A DNA stretch of 14,220 nt from Magnetominusculus dajiuhuensis (GTDB lineage Bacteria > Nitrospirota > Thermodesulfovibrionia > Thermodesulfovibrionales > Magnetobacteriaceae), in NCBI RefSeq assembly GCF_046044395.1, contig NZ_JBJUSG010000098.1:1-14220 (forward strand). Reading direction: 5' to 3'. Numbering within the stretch: the first letter of the stretch is position 1; every line of letters starts with the position of its first letter. The notes beneath the pieces were generated by a model. The model had not been told where the DNA came from. It did no database searches and saw only the letters and a list, made by a program, of their open reading frames with translations. The translations under genes and the position numbers were made by a program. Shown here piece after piece: positions 1 to 6,989 of this stretch.

Positions 1-30
1 CTTTCAAAAACCCTTTTATCAATAGGTGCA

Positions 31-81
31 AATTTCTATATCGGAGCTTGGGATTGCCTCCCAAATTCCGATATAGGAATT
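31..81. repeat. Long imperfect palindrome (21-bp stem)
   Basis: Bases 31-45 pair with 67-81 (15 bp, one of them a G-U wobble if transcribed). After a 2x2 internal loop (46-47 / 65-66), bases 48-53 pair with 59-64 (TTGGGA/TCCCAA) around the five-base loop 54-58. The right arm is followed by a short T-rich stretch (80-83), so it could end transcription of a gene to the left of the window. It could equally be an operator or a structured leader for the operon starting at 156. The pairing is read directly; the role is inferred. Confidence 0.6.
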
Positions 82-98
82 TTAGTTGGGTGATATGG

Positions 99-128
99 TT
101 GCATGTATATGGATGTGTATGGTATTAT
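99..128 (+). promoter_or_regulatory. Possible sigma-70 promoter for the AT-rich operon
   Basis: TTGCAT at 99-104 and TATTAT at 123-128 are separated by 18 bases, which would place the transcript start near 135, about 20 bases before the first gene. The pentamer TATGG recurs four times across the region (94, 108, 118, 126) and could be a binding site array or chance in AT-rich DNA. In AT-rich sequence such promoter matches are common, so support is weak. Confidence 0.25.
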
Positions 129-155
129 GGTGAAAGGGCATGAGGACTTAAATAT

Positions 156-866
156 ATGATTAGTTTTGAATCACTGGTACCTATTGAGGTTGATTTTGAA
201 TTGAGATATCCAACCGGATACCTCTACTGGGATAGTTACGGGAAAATCCTCAATATTATTTCTGGCAAATACAATGGGATGAGGGTTGACGCTGTGGGTA
301 TTAGTGAGTCTATCGTTAGTATTCCAGAGATGAATGTAACATTAAAATATTCCCCTCAGATTATTGCTATTACCATTACCGAATCGAAAGATATTAAGTC
401 ATTTTCTGAATTTGCAGATTTTACTGTAAAAACCATATGTAATTTCCTGGAAATTGGCAGCTTTTCTCGTATTGGCAATCGCTTTCGGTTTATGAAATTC
501 GTCAATACCCATGATGAAGCATCGGAAATATTGCACAAATGTAATCTATTAAATATACCTAAACCTCTTGCAGATCAACATGGAAATAATATAATTCAGG
601 AAATCAAGTGTTCTCTTTATGATGGAAATAATTATGGCTATAATTTTAACTTTGCTTATTTAATTCGCGATAAGAATATACCTCAAGCTGATAATGTTGT
701 TCCAAATAATATTAGTAGTAGAGATGGCGTTTTATTTGATATTGACATATTCACAACCAAACCGGTTGCGTTATCAACGCTTGATTGCGCTGAATTGATA
801 AAACAGAAGATGAAGGACTATGAATATTTGATTAAATCATTTTATAATAATCAGGTGATTTTATGA
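156..866 (+). CDS. Hypothetical protein, first gene of PIN operon (faint TIGR04255 resemblance)
   Basis: This 236-residue protein is not recognised with confidence. It has no signal peptide or membrane segment and alternates beta-strand-like stretches with charged helices. An R-I-G-N-R-F segment near residue 108 and a late G-V-L-F-D-I-D-I-F-T segment, followed by a charged C-terminal helix, are faintly reminiscent of the TIGR04255 family of uncharacterised proteins. That resemblance is weak and should not be taken as an assignment. The ATG at 156 is supported by GAGGA at 142-146, nine bases upstream. The stop overlaps the next start in an ATGA (863-866), so the genes are probably translationally coupled. 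Base composition is clearly more AT-rich than the hydrogenase genes downstream, suggesting acquired DNA. Confidence 0.6.
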   Translation: MISFESLVPIEVDFELRYPTGYLYWDSYGKILNIISGKYNGMRVDAVGISESIVSIPEMNVTLKYSPQIIAITITESKDIKSFSEFADFTVKTICNFLEIGSFSRIGNRFRFMKFVNTHDEASEILHKCNLLNIPKPLADQHGNNIIQEIKCSLYDGNNYGYNFNFAYLIRDKNIPQADNVVPNNISSRDGVLFDIDIFTTKPVALSTLDCAELIKQKMKDYEYLIKSFYNNQVIL

Positions 867-1495
867 ATACTATAAATCAAAATGAAACAAACGACAAATA
901 TTTACGAGAAGGTTTGAATGAGGCCTTCTCCGACTTACGACTTAACGTAGTCAATGCAACAAGTACAATGTCAGAAATTACAGGTAAACATGATATAATC
1001 GAAAAACATTCGACGCCAATGTTACGCATTGTAGATAGATTGCAGTCTACAATAATGCCTACTGAAGATACAATGTCTGCTGACGATCTTTATAAACCTT
1101 TATCTCCCTATGAAAATTCCTCCCCCAATAAAGCAATTAATCTTTTACATAAATATAGTAAATATTTAAATAGCGCTGTTGACAACTATGACGATGAGAT
1201 TAGCCGTGAAAACGATATGATATTGTTTTCAAGAATGTTTTATGAGTTTGATTATATACAATATGATAATGAGAATTTTATGGAGATCGTTAATGCTATA
1301 AAGAATGGTATTTATTACAAAAATAATACATTTACAGTAGAAGATATTAATGCGTTAAAAAATACAGTTACTGATTTAATAAAAAACGTGAATATAACTG
1401 ACGATTTATATCATAAGATATTGGATAGACTGGAAGCACGTTATAATATCTCAGGACCATTATCTGAGGTTAGTCTTTTATTTGATGGTAAATAG
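863..1495 (+). CDS. Hypothetical acidic, helical protein, second gene of PIN operon
   Basis: This 210-residue protein is not recognised. It is polar and acidic, predicted mostly helical by eye, without cysteine clusters, membrane segments or a recognisable catalytic motif. Its start overlaps the preceding stop by four bases (ATGA), and its own end overlaps the PIN-domain gene by 11-14 bases, so the three genes almost certainly form one transcription unit. Codon use is strongly A/T-ending, like its two neighbours and unlike the genes after 2570. A partner or immunity-like protein for the downstream nuclease is one possibility suggested only by position. The reading frame is well supported; the function is unknown. 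Confidence 0.6.
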   Translation: MNTINQNETNDKYLREGLNEAFSDLRLNVVNATSTMSEITGKHDIIEKHSTPMLRIVDRLQSTIMPTEDTMSADDLYKPLSPYENSSPNKAINLLHKYSKYLNSAVDNYDDEISRENDMILFSRMFYEFDYIQYDNENFMEIVNAIKNGIYYKNNTFTVEDINALKNTVTDLIKNVNITDDLYHKILDRLEARYNISGPLSEVSLLFDGK

Positions 1496-2333
1496 TATTT
1501 ATTTAGAAACTACCGCGCTGATAGATCTGGTACTAAAGGGGTGGCACGAAGAATTATTACAAATAGTAAAAACATCTGATGAACTAACGACCTCACAGTA
1601 TTCGAAAATGGAAATTCAGAAAGGATTTCTGAAGAATTTGATACTTCTGTTTAACAAAGCAAATCAATGTAACAGTATAGAGCGTGTTTATGAGTTTATA
1701 TCTAATCTGAGCAGATCCCCTAATAGATACTATTTGGGGGCCTGTGTTGATGCAATGTATTTATTTGAAAGAAATTATTCAAACAAAAGACCTAAAGAAT
1801 TATCTGAACAGTACGGTAACTCAAAAGAAGGTGAGATACGAATTGATTCCCTTAAAAGGACTTTGAGAACTATTATTAGACGTTGTTTCCATAGAATAGA
1901 TAAAGCAGTTAAAGAGACATATAATCCTATGTCATGTTTTACCGATTTAGAAGAACCTAAAGAAGACAATGGAATGTTCCTTACAAAACCCTCTAAATGT
2001 TCGGATTCTAATTCCATATGTAGTATAAAGAATTATTTTATTGATAATAAAACAAGCTTTGAACAAATACTAATAAAACTTGAAAGCCTTGAGGAAAAAG
2101 ACGATGAGACTAAAAGGAGAATTAAAAGCCTTAAGGAAATATTAAAGATGATTAGACTCAACAGACCTTTCAGCAATCATGACGATAACTATCAGTTATG
2201 TTGGGATTGTAGTGACGCGGTTCACGCGGTAATAGCTCCGCATACGATAATTACCAGTAACATGCGCCATTTTAAACCAATCTGTGATGCCATAGGAAAA
2301 TCTGTTCAGGGCTATTCAGTCAATAAGATATAG
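1485..2333 (+). CDS. Large divergent PIN-domain protein, predicted ribonuclease
   Basis: The 282-residue protein has the outline of a PIN-like RNase split by a long insertion. Its N-terminus reads I-Y-L-E-T-T-A-L-I-D (E8, D14), matching the usual first PIN strand except that Glu replaces the usual Asp. E43 in K-M-E-I-Q fits the second acidic position. Near the C-terminus D241 and D244 in W-D-C-S-D-A-V-H-A precede I-I-T-S-N-M-R-H-F, the typical final PIN strand with its polar residue and R-H-F. PIN proteins normally cut RNA using these acids and a divalent metal. Ordinary VapC toxins are near 130-150 residues; here a charged helical middle of about 130 residues is inserted. ATG 1485 is chosen; TTG 1482 is a possible start three bases earlier. 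It overlaps the preceding gene and closes the AT-rich operon. Confidence 0.6.
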   Translation: MVNSIYLETTALIDLVLKGWHEELLQIVKTSDELTTSQYSKMEIQKGFLKNLILLFNKANQCNSIERVYEFISNLSRSPNRYYLGACVDAMYLFERNYSNKRPKELSEQYGNSKEGEIRIDSLKRTLRTIIRRCFHRIDKAVKETYNPMSCFTDLEEPKEDNGMFLTKPSKCSDSNSICSIKNYFIDNKTSFEQILIKLESLEEKDDETKRRIKSLKEILKMIRLNRPFSNHDDNYQLCWDCSDAVHAVIAPHTIITSNMRHFKPICDAIGKSVQGYSVNKI

Positions 2334-2345
2334 TGTCTATCGCCA

Positions 2346-2370
2346 GGCAAAGGAGGGACAGGCTTCTTTT
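2346..2370 (+). repeat. GGGACAGG-type dispersed repeat, copy 1
   Basis: The core AAAGGAGGGACAGGCTTCTTTT closely matches the reverse complement of 13258-13280 (AAAGGGGACAGGTTGCTTTT core). Similarity may continue weakly into a GTTCA a few bases further on. Short dispersed GGGACAGG motifs of this kind resemble REP-like sequences mobilised by Y1 transposases, but no such transposase is in the window. Confidence 0.4.
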
Positions 2371-2450
2371 CTATGGTTCAAGTATTTTTACTAATCTGTA
2401 CATTAAGTAAGTGGATGTAATATTAATAAATCTGAAGAACTCTTTTTTCT

Positions 2451-2472
2451 TGTGATATTGCGGTGATATGCC
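2451..2472 (+). repeat. Tandem 11-bp direct repeat abutting the hyd -35 box
   Basis: TGTGATATTGC (2451-2461) is followed directly by GGTGATATGCC (2462-2472); GTGATAT is identical in both. The one-helical-turn spacing and the position directly against the -35 hexamer at 2473 are what an activator or repressor half-site pair would show. The repeat is seen; the regulator is unknown. Confidence 0.35.
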
Positions 2473-2500
2473 TTGACAAGCAGAATGGCTTAGTTATAGC
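2473..2500 (+). promoter_or_regulatory. Probable promoter of the hydrogenase operon
   Basis: A perfect TTGACA (2473-2478) is followed after 16 bases by TATAGC (2495-2500), giving a transcript start near 2507 and a leader of about 60 bases. The same bases contain TGG at 2486-2488 and GC at 2499-2500 with the GG-N10-GC spacing of a sigma-54 -24/-12 element, but the rest of the sigma-54 consensus is poor. Sigma-70 is therefore the better reading. Confidence 0.4.
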
Positions 2501-2569
2501 CTTATAAAGGGGCTGGGAATCGCAGACTGAATCTGCCGATACTTTGTTATTATAGGACAAACGAGGGAT

Positions 2570-3595
2570 ATGGCGTATGTTGTTCTGAAAAAAGACCGTT
2601 TCGACGACTTCGTCAGTGCGTTGTCTGCACAGAGGAAGGTCATGGCGCCCGTCTCAAAGGGGTACAACCAGTTTGAGTTTGACGAGGTTCACTCCGGCAG
2701 AGAGGTTACCCTGAGTTATATTCCCACAATCTTACCGCCCAAAAAATACTTCATGCCCCAGCGCGAGACCCTCATACAGTTCAACTCTGACTCCGCGGAG
2801 GCGGTTGTTGATTTCTATGACATGGTCATATTGGGTGTGCACACGTGCGACCTTGCCGGTATACAGTGCCTCAATATGGTATTCTCTGAGCGCCCCAAGG
2901 ACTACAATTACCTCGTCAGAAAGAACAATATCACCATTATCGGCCTTGAGTGTAATGATTACTGCGACAAATATGCAAGCTGCACGCTGATGAGTGCTGA
3001 GCTGCCTAATGGCGGGTATGATTTGTTCATCACCGAATTTGACGAATATATGTTGTTTCATGTATCCACACAAACCGGAGAGAATATTATTAATAGTGCC
3101 GGTATCTTTGAACCCGCAAACGCCTCCCACATGTCGCGGCTTGCAGAGTACCGCAGACAAAAGAGGTCTATATTCAACAAAGAACTGCCTGTTGATTCTA
3201 AAGATATTGCGGCATTGTTTGACAAAAGTTTCAACAGCAGGGTGTGGGATGAGCTTAATGAGCGGTGTCTTGCGTGTGGAAATTGTACCAACGTATGTCC
3301 GACATGCTATTGTTTTGACGTTATAGATGAGCCTGCACTTGATTTAACTACCGGACGGCGGTATCGCAGGTGGGATTCCTGCCAGCTTGAGCCGTTTGCG
3401 CGGGTTGCCGGCGGCGCTAATTTCAGAGAAAGCCGCGGACATAGACAAAGACACAGATATTATCGTAAATTCAGCTATCCTGTCAGAAAATTCTTCAGAT
3501 ATTTTTGCACCGGATGTGGCCGCTGCAGCCGCACCTGTATGGCAAACATTGTGCTGAAAGATGTGCTCAGAGACTTATTAAGGGAACACCAATGA
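2570..3595 (+). CDS. hydB: NAD(P)-linked [NiFe] hydrogenase (group 3b), Fe-S beta subunit
   Basis: HydB relays electrons inside the soluble heterotetrameric hydrogenase (sulfhydrogenase). The 341-residue length is normal for the family. The N-terminal two thirds is the characteristic HydB domain. It is followed by two four-cysteine motifs that bind 4Fe-4S clusters: C233-x2-C236-x2-C239-x3-C243-P, and C313-x2-C316-x2-C319-x3-C323. The last of these lacks the usual following proline (Met instead). Between them lies the family-typical stretch R-W-D-S-C-Q followed by G-A-N-F-R. The ATG at 2570 has a GAGGG only a few bases away and AGGA at 2554-2557, so the ribosome site is not ideal. The stop overlaps the hydG start in an ATGA (3592-3595). 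It heads the operon, which has a TTGACA promoter upstream. Assignment to HydB is confident. Confidence 0.92.
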   Translation: MAYVVLKKDRFDDFVSALSAQRKVMAPVSKGYNQFEFDEVHSGREVTLSYIPTILPPKKYFMPQRETLIQFNSDSAEAVVDFYDMVILGVHTCDLAGIQCLNMVFSERPKDYNYLVRKNNITIIGLECNDYCDKYASCTLMSAELPNGGYDLFITEFDEYMLFHVSTQTGENIINSAGIFEPANASHMSRLAEYRRQKRSIFNKELPVDSKDIAALFDKSFNSRVWDELNERCLACGNCTNVCPTCYCFDVIDEPALDLTTGRRYRRWDSCQLEPFARVAGGANFRESRGHRQRHRYYRKFSYPVRKFFRYFCTGCGRCSRTCMANIVLKDVLRDLLREHQ

Positions 3596-4428
3596 ACAGG
3601 CAGATACTCAACAGTTCCCACTTCAGTGTGGAAAGAGGGATTATCGTGAGGACGAGAGAACTTTCTCCTCATGATAAATTATTTGAAATAGCCCTGCCAG
3701 AGGGGAAAAGACTTCATCACGATCCGGGACAGTTCGTTGAGGTTTCAGTCTTTGGAGCCGGTGAAGCACCGATTTCAGTGTGTTCATCGCCTACACAGGG
3801 CGACACCTTTGATCTATGTATAAGAGATGTAGGCCGGGTAACACATACGATACACACCCTAAAAGAAGGCGACACATTAGGGGTTCGCGGGCCGTTTGGG
3901 CGTGGGTTTCCTGTAAGACTTTTTGAGGGCAATGACCTTGTACTAATAGCCGGAGGGCTTGGAATTGTCCCTCTTCGCTCCCTTGTCCAGTATGTCATAA
4001 GCAACCGCAGGGATTTTGGTAAGGTTTCCATATTGCTTGGCTGCAAGACGCCGGAAGATATGCTCTTTGGAGACGAAATCGAGCAGTGGAATAAGAGAAT
4101 TGACGTACATTTTGTGTGCACAGTGGATAAGGCCGACCCCGAGTGGTGCGGCCATGTTGGGGTCATAACATCACTTATCCCCGGTGAAATGCTCGTTGCC
4201 GAAAGGACCTTCGCAGTTATCGTAGGCCCGCCTGTGATGTATAAATACGTTATCGGTGAACTTTTGAAAAAACACATCCCTGACAGACAAATAATCGTAT
4301 CCCTTGAAAGGCACATGAAGTGCGGGATGGGCAGGTGTGGCCACTGCCAGATTGAAAATCTCTACTGCTGCTGCGACGGGCCGGTGTTTCATTACGACGA
4401 AATAAAACACATTGAGGAGGCGATTTAA
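3592..4428 (+). CDS. hydG: Group 3b hydrogenase gamma subunit, FAD/NAD(P)-binding with 2Fe-2S
   Basis: HydG is the diaphorase that exchanges electrons between NAD(P)H and the Fe-S chain. In the 278-residue protein the ferredoxin-reductase-like beta barrel has the FAD-contact segment P-I-S-V-C-S-S-P (60-67) and G-R-V-T (81-84). The loop G-P-F-G-R-G-F-P is at 100-107. The NAD(P) domain begins with A-G-G-L-G-I-V-P-L-R (120-129). The C-terminal dihydroorotate-dehydrogenase-type 2Fe-2S site is C244-x4-C249-x2-C252-x8-C261, followed by D-G-P-V-F. An extra C259-C260 pair precedes the last ligand. The start is the ATG at 3592, inside the ATGA shared with hydB, with AGGGA at 3581-3585. In-frame codons further upstream overlap the HydB cluster motif and are not used. 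It abuts hydD directly. Confidence 0.92.
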   Translation: MNRQILNSSHFSVERGIIVRTRELSPHDKLFEIALPEGKRLHHDPGQFVEVSVFGAGEAPISVCSSPTQGDTFDLCIRDVGRVTHTIHTLKEGDTLGVRGPFGRGFPVRLFEGNDLVLIAGGLGIVPLRSLVQYVISNRRDFGKVSILLGCKTPEDMLFGDEIEQWNKRIDVHFVCTVDKADPEWCGHVGVITSLIPGEMLVAERTFAVIVGPPVMYKYVIGELLKKHIPDRQIIVSLERHMKCGMGRCGHCQIENLYCCCDGPVFHYDEIKHIEEAI

Positions 4429-5178
4429 ATGGCAAGGCCAAAGGCGGCGTTTTTTGATTTTTCGTGCTGTGAGGGCTGCCAATTGCAGATAGCCAACTTT
4501 GGAGAGTCTCTGCTTGACATATTGAACGTAATAGAGGTGGTCGAATTTCGTGAAATAATGTCGGAAAAATATGACGGCGCCCTTGACGTGGCAATCATAG
4601 AAGGCAGCATAAACACGCCGCACGCGGTCGAGAGGATAACGGCCATCAGGGCGAGGTCTAAGACGCTCGTTGCCATCGGGGCATGTGCAACGACAGGCGG
4701 CGTAAATGGTATTAAAAACGCATTCCCATCAGATGAAATTGCCGGATATGTCTATGGTGGCAATTTCAGAGACTATGAGACGATTCAGACGATGGCCGTG
4801 CATCAGGTTGTCAGGGTGGATTATTTCGTCCATGGCTGCCCAATCTACCCGCCTGAGTTTGTGGCTGTGCTGAAGGCGCTGCTTATGGCAATACCGTACG
4901 ATGTGCCCGATTATCCGGTGTGTGTGGAGTGTAAGCTCAATGGAAACGTCTGCATGTACGACAGGGGTGTGTCGTGTCTTGGCCCGGTTACAAGGGCGGG
5001 ATGCAATTCGTGGTGCATAAATAACGATAACATTTGCTACGGCTGCCGCGGCATGGTAAGTAATCCAAATGAAAAAGGGGTAATTGACGTTATCAAGCGA
5101 TATGGTCTGTCAACACAGATAATTGTAAATAAACTGGAGATGTACAACAAGTGCAGGGAGCTGAACCCTCATGGGTGA
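4429..5178 (+). CDS. hydD: Group 3b [NiFe] hydrogenase small subunit
   Basis: The small subunit carries the Fe-S clusters nearest the active site. The 249-residue protein has the proximal-cluster ligands C14-x2-C17 (C-E-G-C-Q), C86 in G-A-C-A-T-T-G-G and C137 in H-G-C-P. The C-terminal region contains C165, C168, C175, C183, C192, C196, C203 and C206, enough for the further clusters typical of group 3 enzymes. There is no twin-arginine signal, so the enzyme is cytoplasmic, as expected for group 3b. The ATG follows the hydG stop with no gap and has a strong GAGGAGG at 4414-4420. The 3' end overlaps hydA by eight bases. All key cysteines appear intact, so the subunit should be functional. Confidence 0.93.
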   Translation: MARPKAAFFDFSCCEGCQLQIANFGESLLDILNVIEVVEFREIMSEKYDGALDVAIIEGSINTPHAVERITAIRARSKTLVAIGACATTGGVNGIKNAFPSDEIAGYVYGGNFRDYETIQTMAVHQVVRVDYFVHGCPIYPPEFVAVLKALLMAIPYDVPDYPVCVECKLNGNVCMYDRGVSCLGPVTRAGCNSWCINNDNICYGCRGMVSNPNEKGVIDVIKRYGLSTQIIVNKLEMYNKCRELNPHG

Positions 5179-6493
5179 AAATATTAAGATAAACATCCAA
5201 CACCTAACCCGTGTCGAGGGACACGGCAACATCGTAGTTGACCTCAAAGACGGCGCTATCATAAAGTGTAATCTTGAGATAGTTGAGGCACCGAGGTTTT
5301 TTGAGGGAATGCTCAGGGGGCGGTCAATATTTGAGGCCCAGCACCTGACAAGCCGCATCTGCGGAATTTGCGCCTGCGGCCATACGCTTGCCTCAATACA
5401 GGCGGCAGAAGACGCACTGGGGATAACACCATCTGACCAGACAATAAAACTCCGAAAACTCCTTCTGCACATAGAACTGCTTGACAGCCACATCCTGCAC
5501 ATTTATCTGCTTGCCCTGCCTGACCTTTTGGGCGTGCGTAGTTTTATGCCCCTCATAGCAACCCACAACGATGTGGTCAGAAGGGCACTGCGCCTTAAGA
5601 AGGCCTGTAATGACGTATGTAATATTCTCGTAGGTCGGCACGTTCATCCCATCAGGGCGACAATCGGCGGATTTACAAAACTCCCCACAGAAAATGACCT
5701 TGATGTGATGCTTACTCAATTGTCATACCTGCACGAGGATTTGGACGAGACCGTTGAGTTGATTTCGAAGCTGGAATTCCCTCAATTTCAACGCGACTCA
5801 CAGTATGTAGCCCTCGTGTCAGACGATGGCGAGTACCCCCTGCTACATGGCGACATAGGCTCTACACGCGGCGTGAGGATTAATAAAAGTGAATACAAAC
5901 AGATAACTAATGAATACATGGTGCCTCATTCAAGCGCCAAGTTTGCGAATCTTAACGGTGAGCCATACGCGGTAGGCGCCCTTGCAAGGCTGAACCTGAA
6001 CTGCCGGAAACTCCATTCAAAGGCGGTGGAGGCGGCAAAGAAGCTGAACCTGTCCAATGGCGGCAACAACCCATTTTTAAATACAGCGGCGCAGACGGTG
6101 GAATGTGTCCATTGTCTGAACGACGCCATTGGGATTTTAGAAGCTCTGAAAACCTCCGGCATAGACTACAAGGAGGAAATATTGCTGGGGGCGAATGAGA
6201 CATCCGCCATAGCCGTCAAGGCGGGCAGAGGGGTTGGGGCGGTTGAGGTGCCGCGCGGTGTGCTCTTCCACGCCTATGATATAGACGAAACCGGCAGGAT
6301 ATTAAATGCCGACATCATAGTGCCAACCAGCCAGAACATTGCAAACATAGAGGGGGACATGAGGGCGCTTATCCCCGGCATAAAGCATAAGAGCGAGGAG
6401 GAAATAACCCTTGCCCTTGAGATGTTAGTCAGGGCATATGACCCGTGCATATCGTGTTCCGCCCATTTTCTTGACGTCAGGTTTGTTGACTGA
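5171..6493 (+). CDS. hydA: Group 3b [NiFe] hydrogenase large (catalytic) subunit
   Basis: HydA holds the Ni-Fe(CN)2CO centre where H2 is split or formed. The 440-residue protein has the N-terminal T-R-V-E-G-H-G (13-19), and the first nickel-ligand motif R-I-C64-G-I-C67-x3-H71. The second ligand motif is D-P-C426-I-S-C429-S-A-H432. After H432 only eight residues remain (F-L-D-V-R-F-V-D); this is the tail that the endopeptidase is expected to remove after nickel insertion. The start overlaps hydD by eight bases and has AGGGAG at 5155-5160. The protein is complete and motif-intact. Related enzymes oxidise or evolve H2 with NADP(H), and some also reduce sulfur to sulfide; which direction is used here cannot be read from the sequence. 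Confidence 0.95.
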   Translation: MGENIKINIQHLTRVEGHGNIVVDLKDGAIIKCNLEIVEAPRFFEGMLRGRSIFEAQHLTSRICGICACGHTLASIQAAEDALGITPSDQTIKLRKLLLHIELLDSHILHIYLLALPDLLGVRSFMPLIATHNDVVRRALRLKKACNDVCNILVGRHVHPIRATIGGFTKLPTENDLDVMLTQLSYLHEDLDETVELISKLEFPQFQRDSQYVALVSDDGEYPLLHGDIGSTRGVRINKSEYKQITNEYMVPHSSAKFANLNGEPYAVGALARLNLNCRKLHSKAVEAAKKLNLSNGGNNPFLNTAAQTVECVHCLNDAIGILEALKTSGIDYKEEILLGANETSAIAVKAGRGVGAVEVPRGVLFHAYDIDETGRILNADIIVPTSQNIANIEGDMRALIPGIKHKSEEEITLALEMLVRAYDPCISCSAHFLDVRFVD

Positions 6494-6989
6494 CGAGGTA
6501 AGAGACGCCCTCAGGCCGTCCCAAATCGGCAAGACCGTTGTGTTGGGCGTTGGCAACACAATGCGCTCAGACGACGGCGTCGGCCCTTATGTTGTTAGAC
6601 GGCTGGCTTCGATAGCTCGTGTGTCGCTGCCAGGCACTGTGTTTATTGACGCGGGCAGCCGTCCTGAGGACTTCGTGGAGGACATAATCGCCATCAGGCC
6701 GTCTAAAATGATCATCATAGACGGGGCTGACTTTGGCGGCTATGTCGGTGAGACGCGCTTAATAGCGGAACAAGACATCCCATCCTCTACACTGACGACT
6801 CACTCGTTTCCCCTCTGTATTACAACGCGGCTGATTGCAACAGAGACCGGCTGCAAGGTCTTCTTTATAGGCATTCAGGTAAAATCAACGGCCTTTGGCG
6901 AGGGTATCTCAAAAGAGGTTTGCAACGGGGCGGACAGTATTATTGATTTCATAACTAAGGAAGCCTTGCGGGGAGCCGATTATGACTGA
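6486..6989 (+). CDS. Hydrogenase maturation endopeptidase (HycI/HyaD-like)
   Basis: This predicted nickel-sensing protease cleaves the C-terminal tail of the hydrogenase large subunit. Motifs seen are V-V-L-G-V-G-N near residue 18, then R-S-D-D-G-V-G, D-A-G-S-R-P-E-D-F (first metal-site acid region) and T-T-H-S-F-P-L with the expected metal-binding histidine. About 160 residues is normal. The start is uncertain: an ATG at 6438 is in frame, but the 16 codons between it and 6483 are read from the DNA encoding the HydA nickel motif and look like an artefact. TTG at 6486 (or 6483) gives a sensible N-terminus and an eight-base overlap identical in length to the hydD-hydA overlap. The stop overlaps the converging nifA stop by ten bases. 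A general protease partner for another hydrogenase is possible, but position favours HydA as substrate. Confidence 0.88.
   Translation: MTDEVRDALRPSQIGKTVVLGVGNTMRSDDGVGPYVVRRLASIARVSLPGTVFIDAGSRPEDFVEDIIAIRPSKMIIIDGADFGGYVGETRLIAEQDIPSSTLTTHSFPLCITTRLIATETGCKVFFIGIQVKSTAFGEGISKEVCNGADSIIDFITKEALRGADYD

Noticed and set aside
2521..2536. Small GCAGA/TCTGC hairpin in the hydB leader
   Set aside because: Only five base pairs with no extension; too weak to call a regulatory structure.
2334..2569. Canonical NifA upstream activator site (TGT-N10-ACA) before hydB
   Set aside because: Each TGT in the region was checked by eye and none has ACA ten bases later; the GG-N10-GC at 2487-2500 is a poor sigma-54 match overlapping a better sigma-70 promoter.
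2732..3160. Long minus-strand open frame inside hydB
   Set aside because: It is a shadow of a strongly conserved coding frame, with no ribosome site and no recognisable protein sequence.
3717..4316. 199-codon minus-strand open frame inside hydG
   Set aside because: The plus-strand frame carries all FAD, NAD(P) and 2Fe-2S motifs; the minus frame is low-complexity Ser/Pro/Thr-rich shadow sequence.
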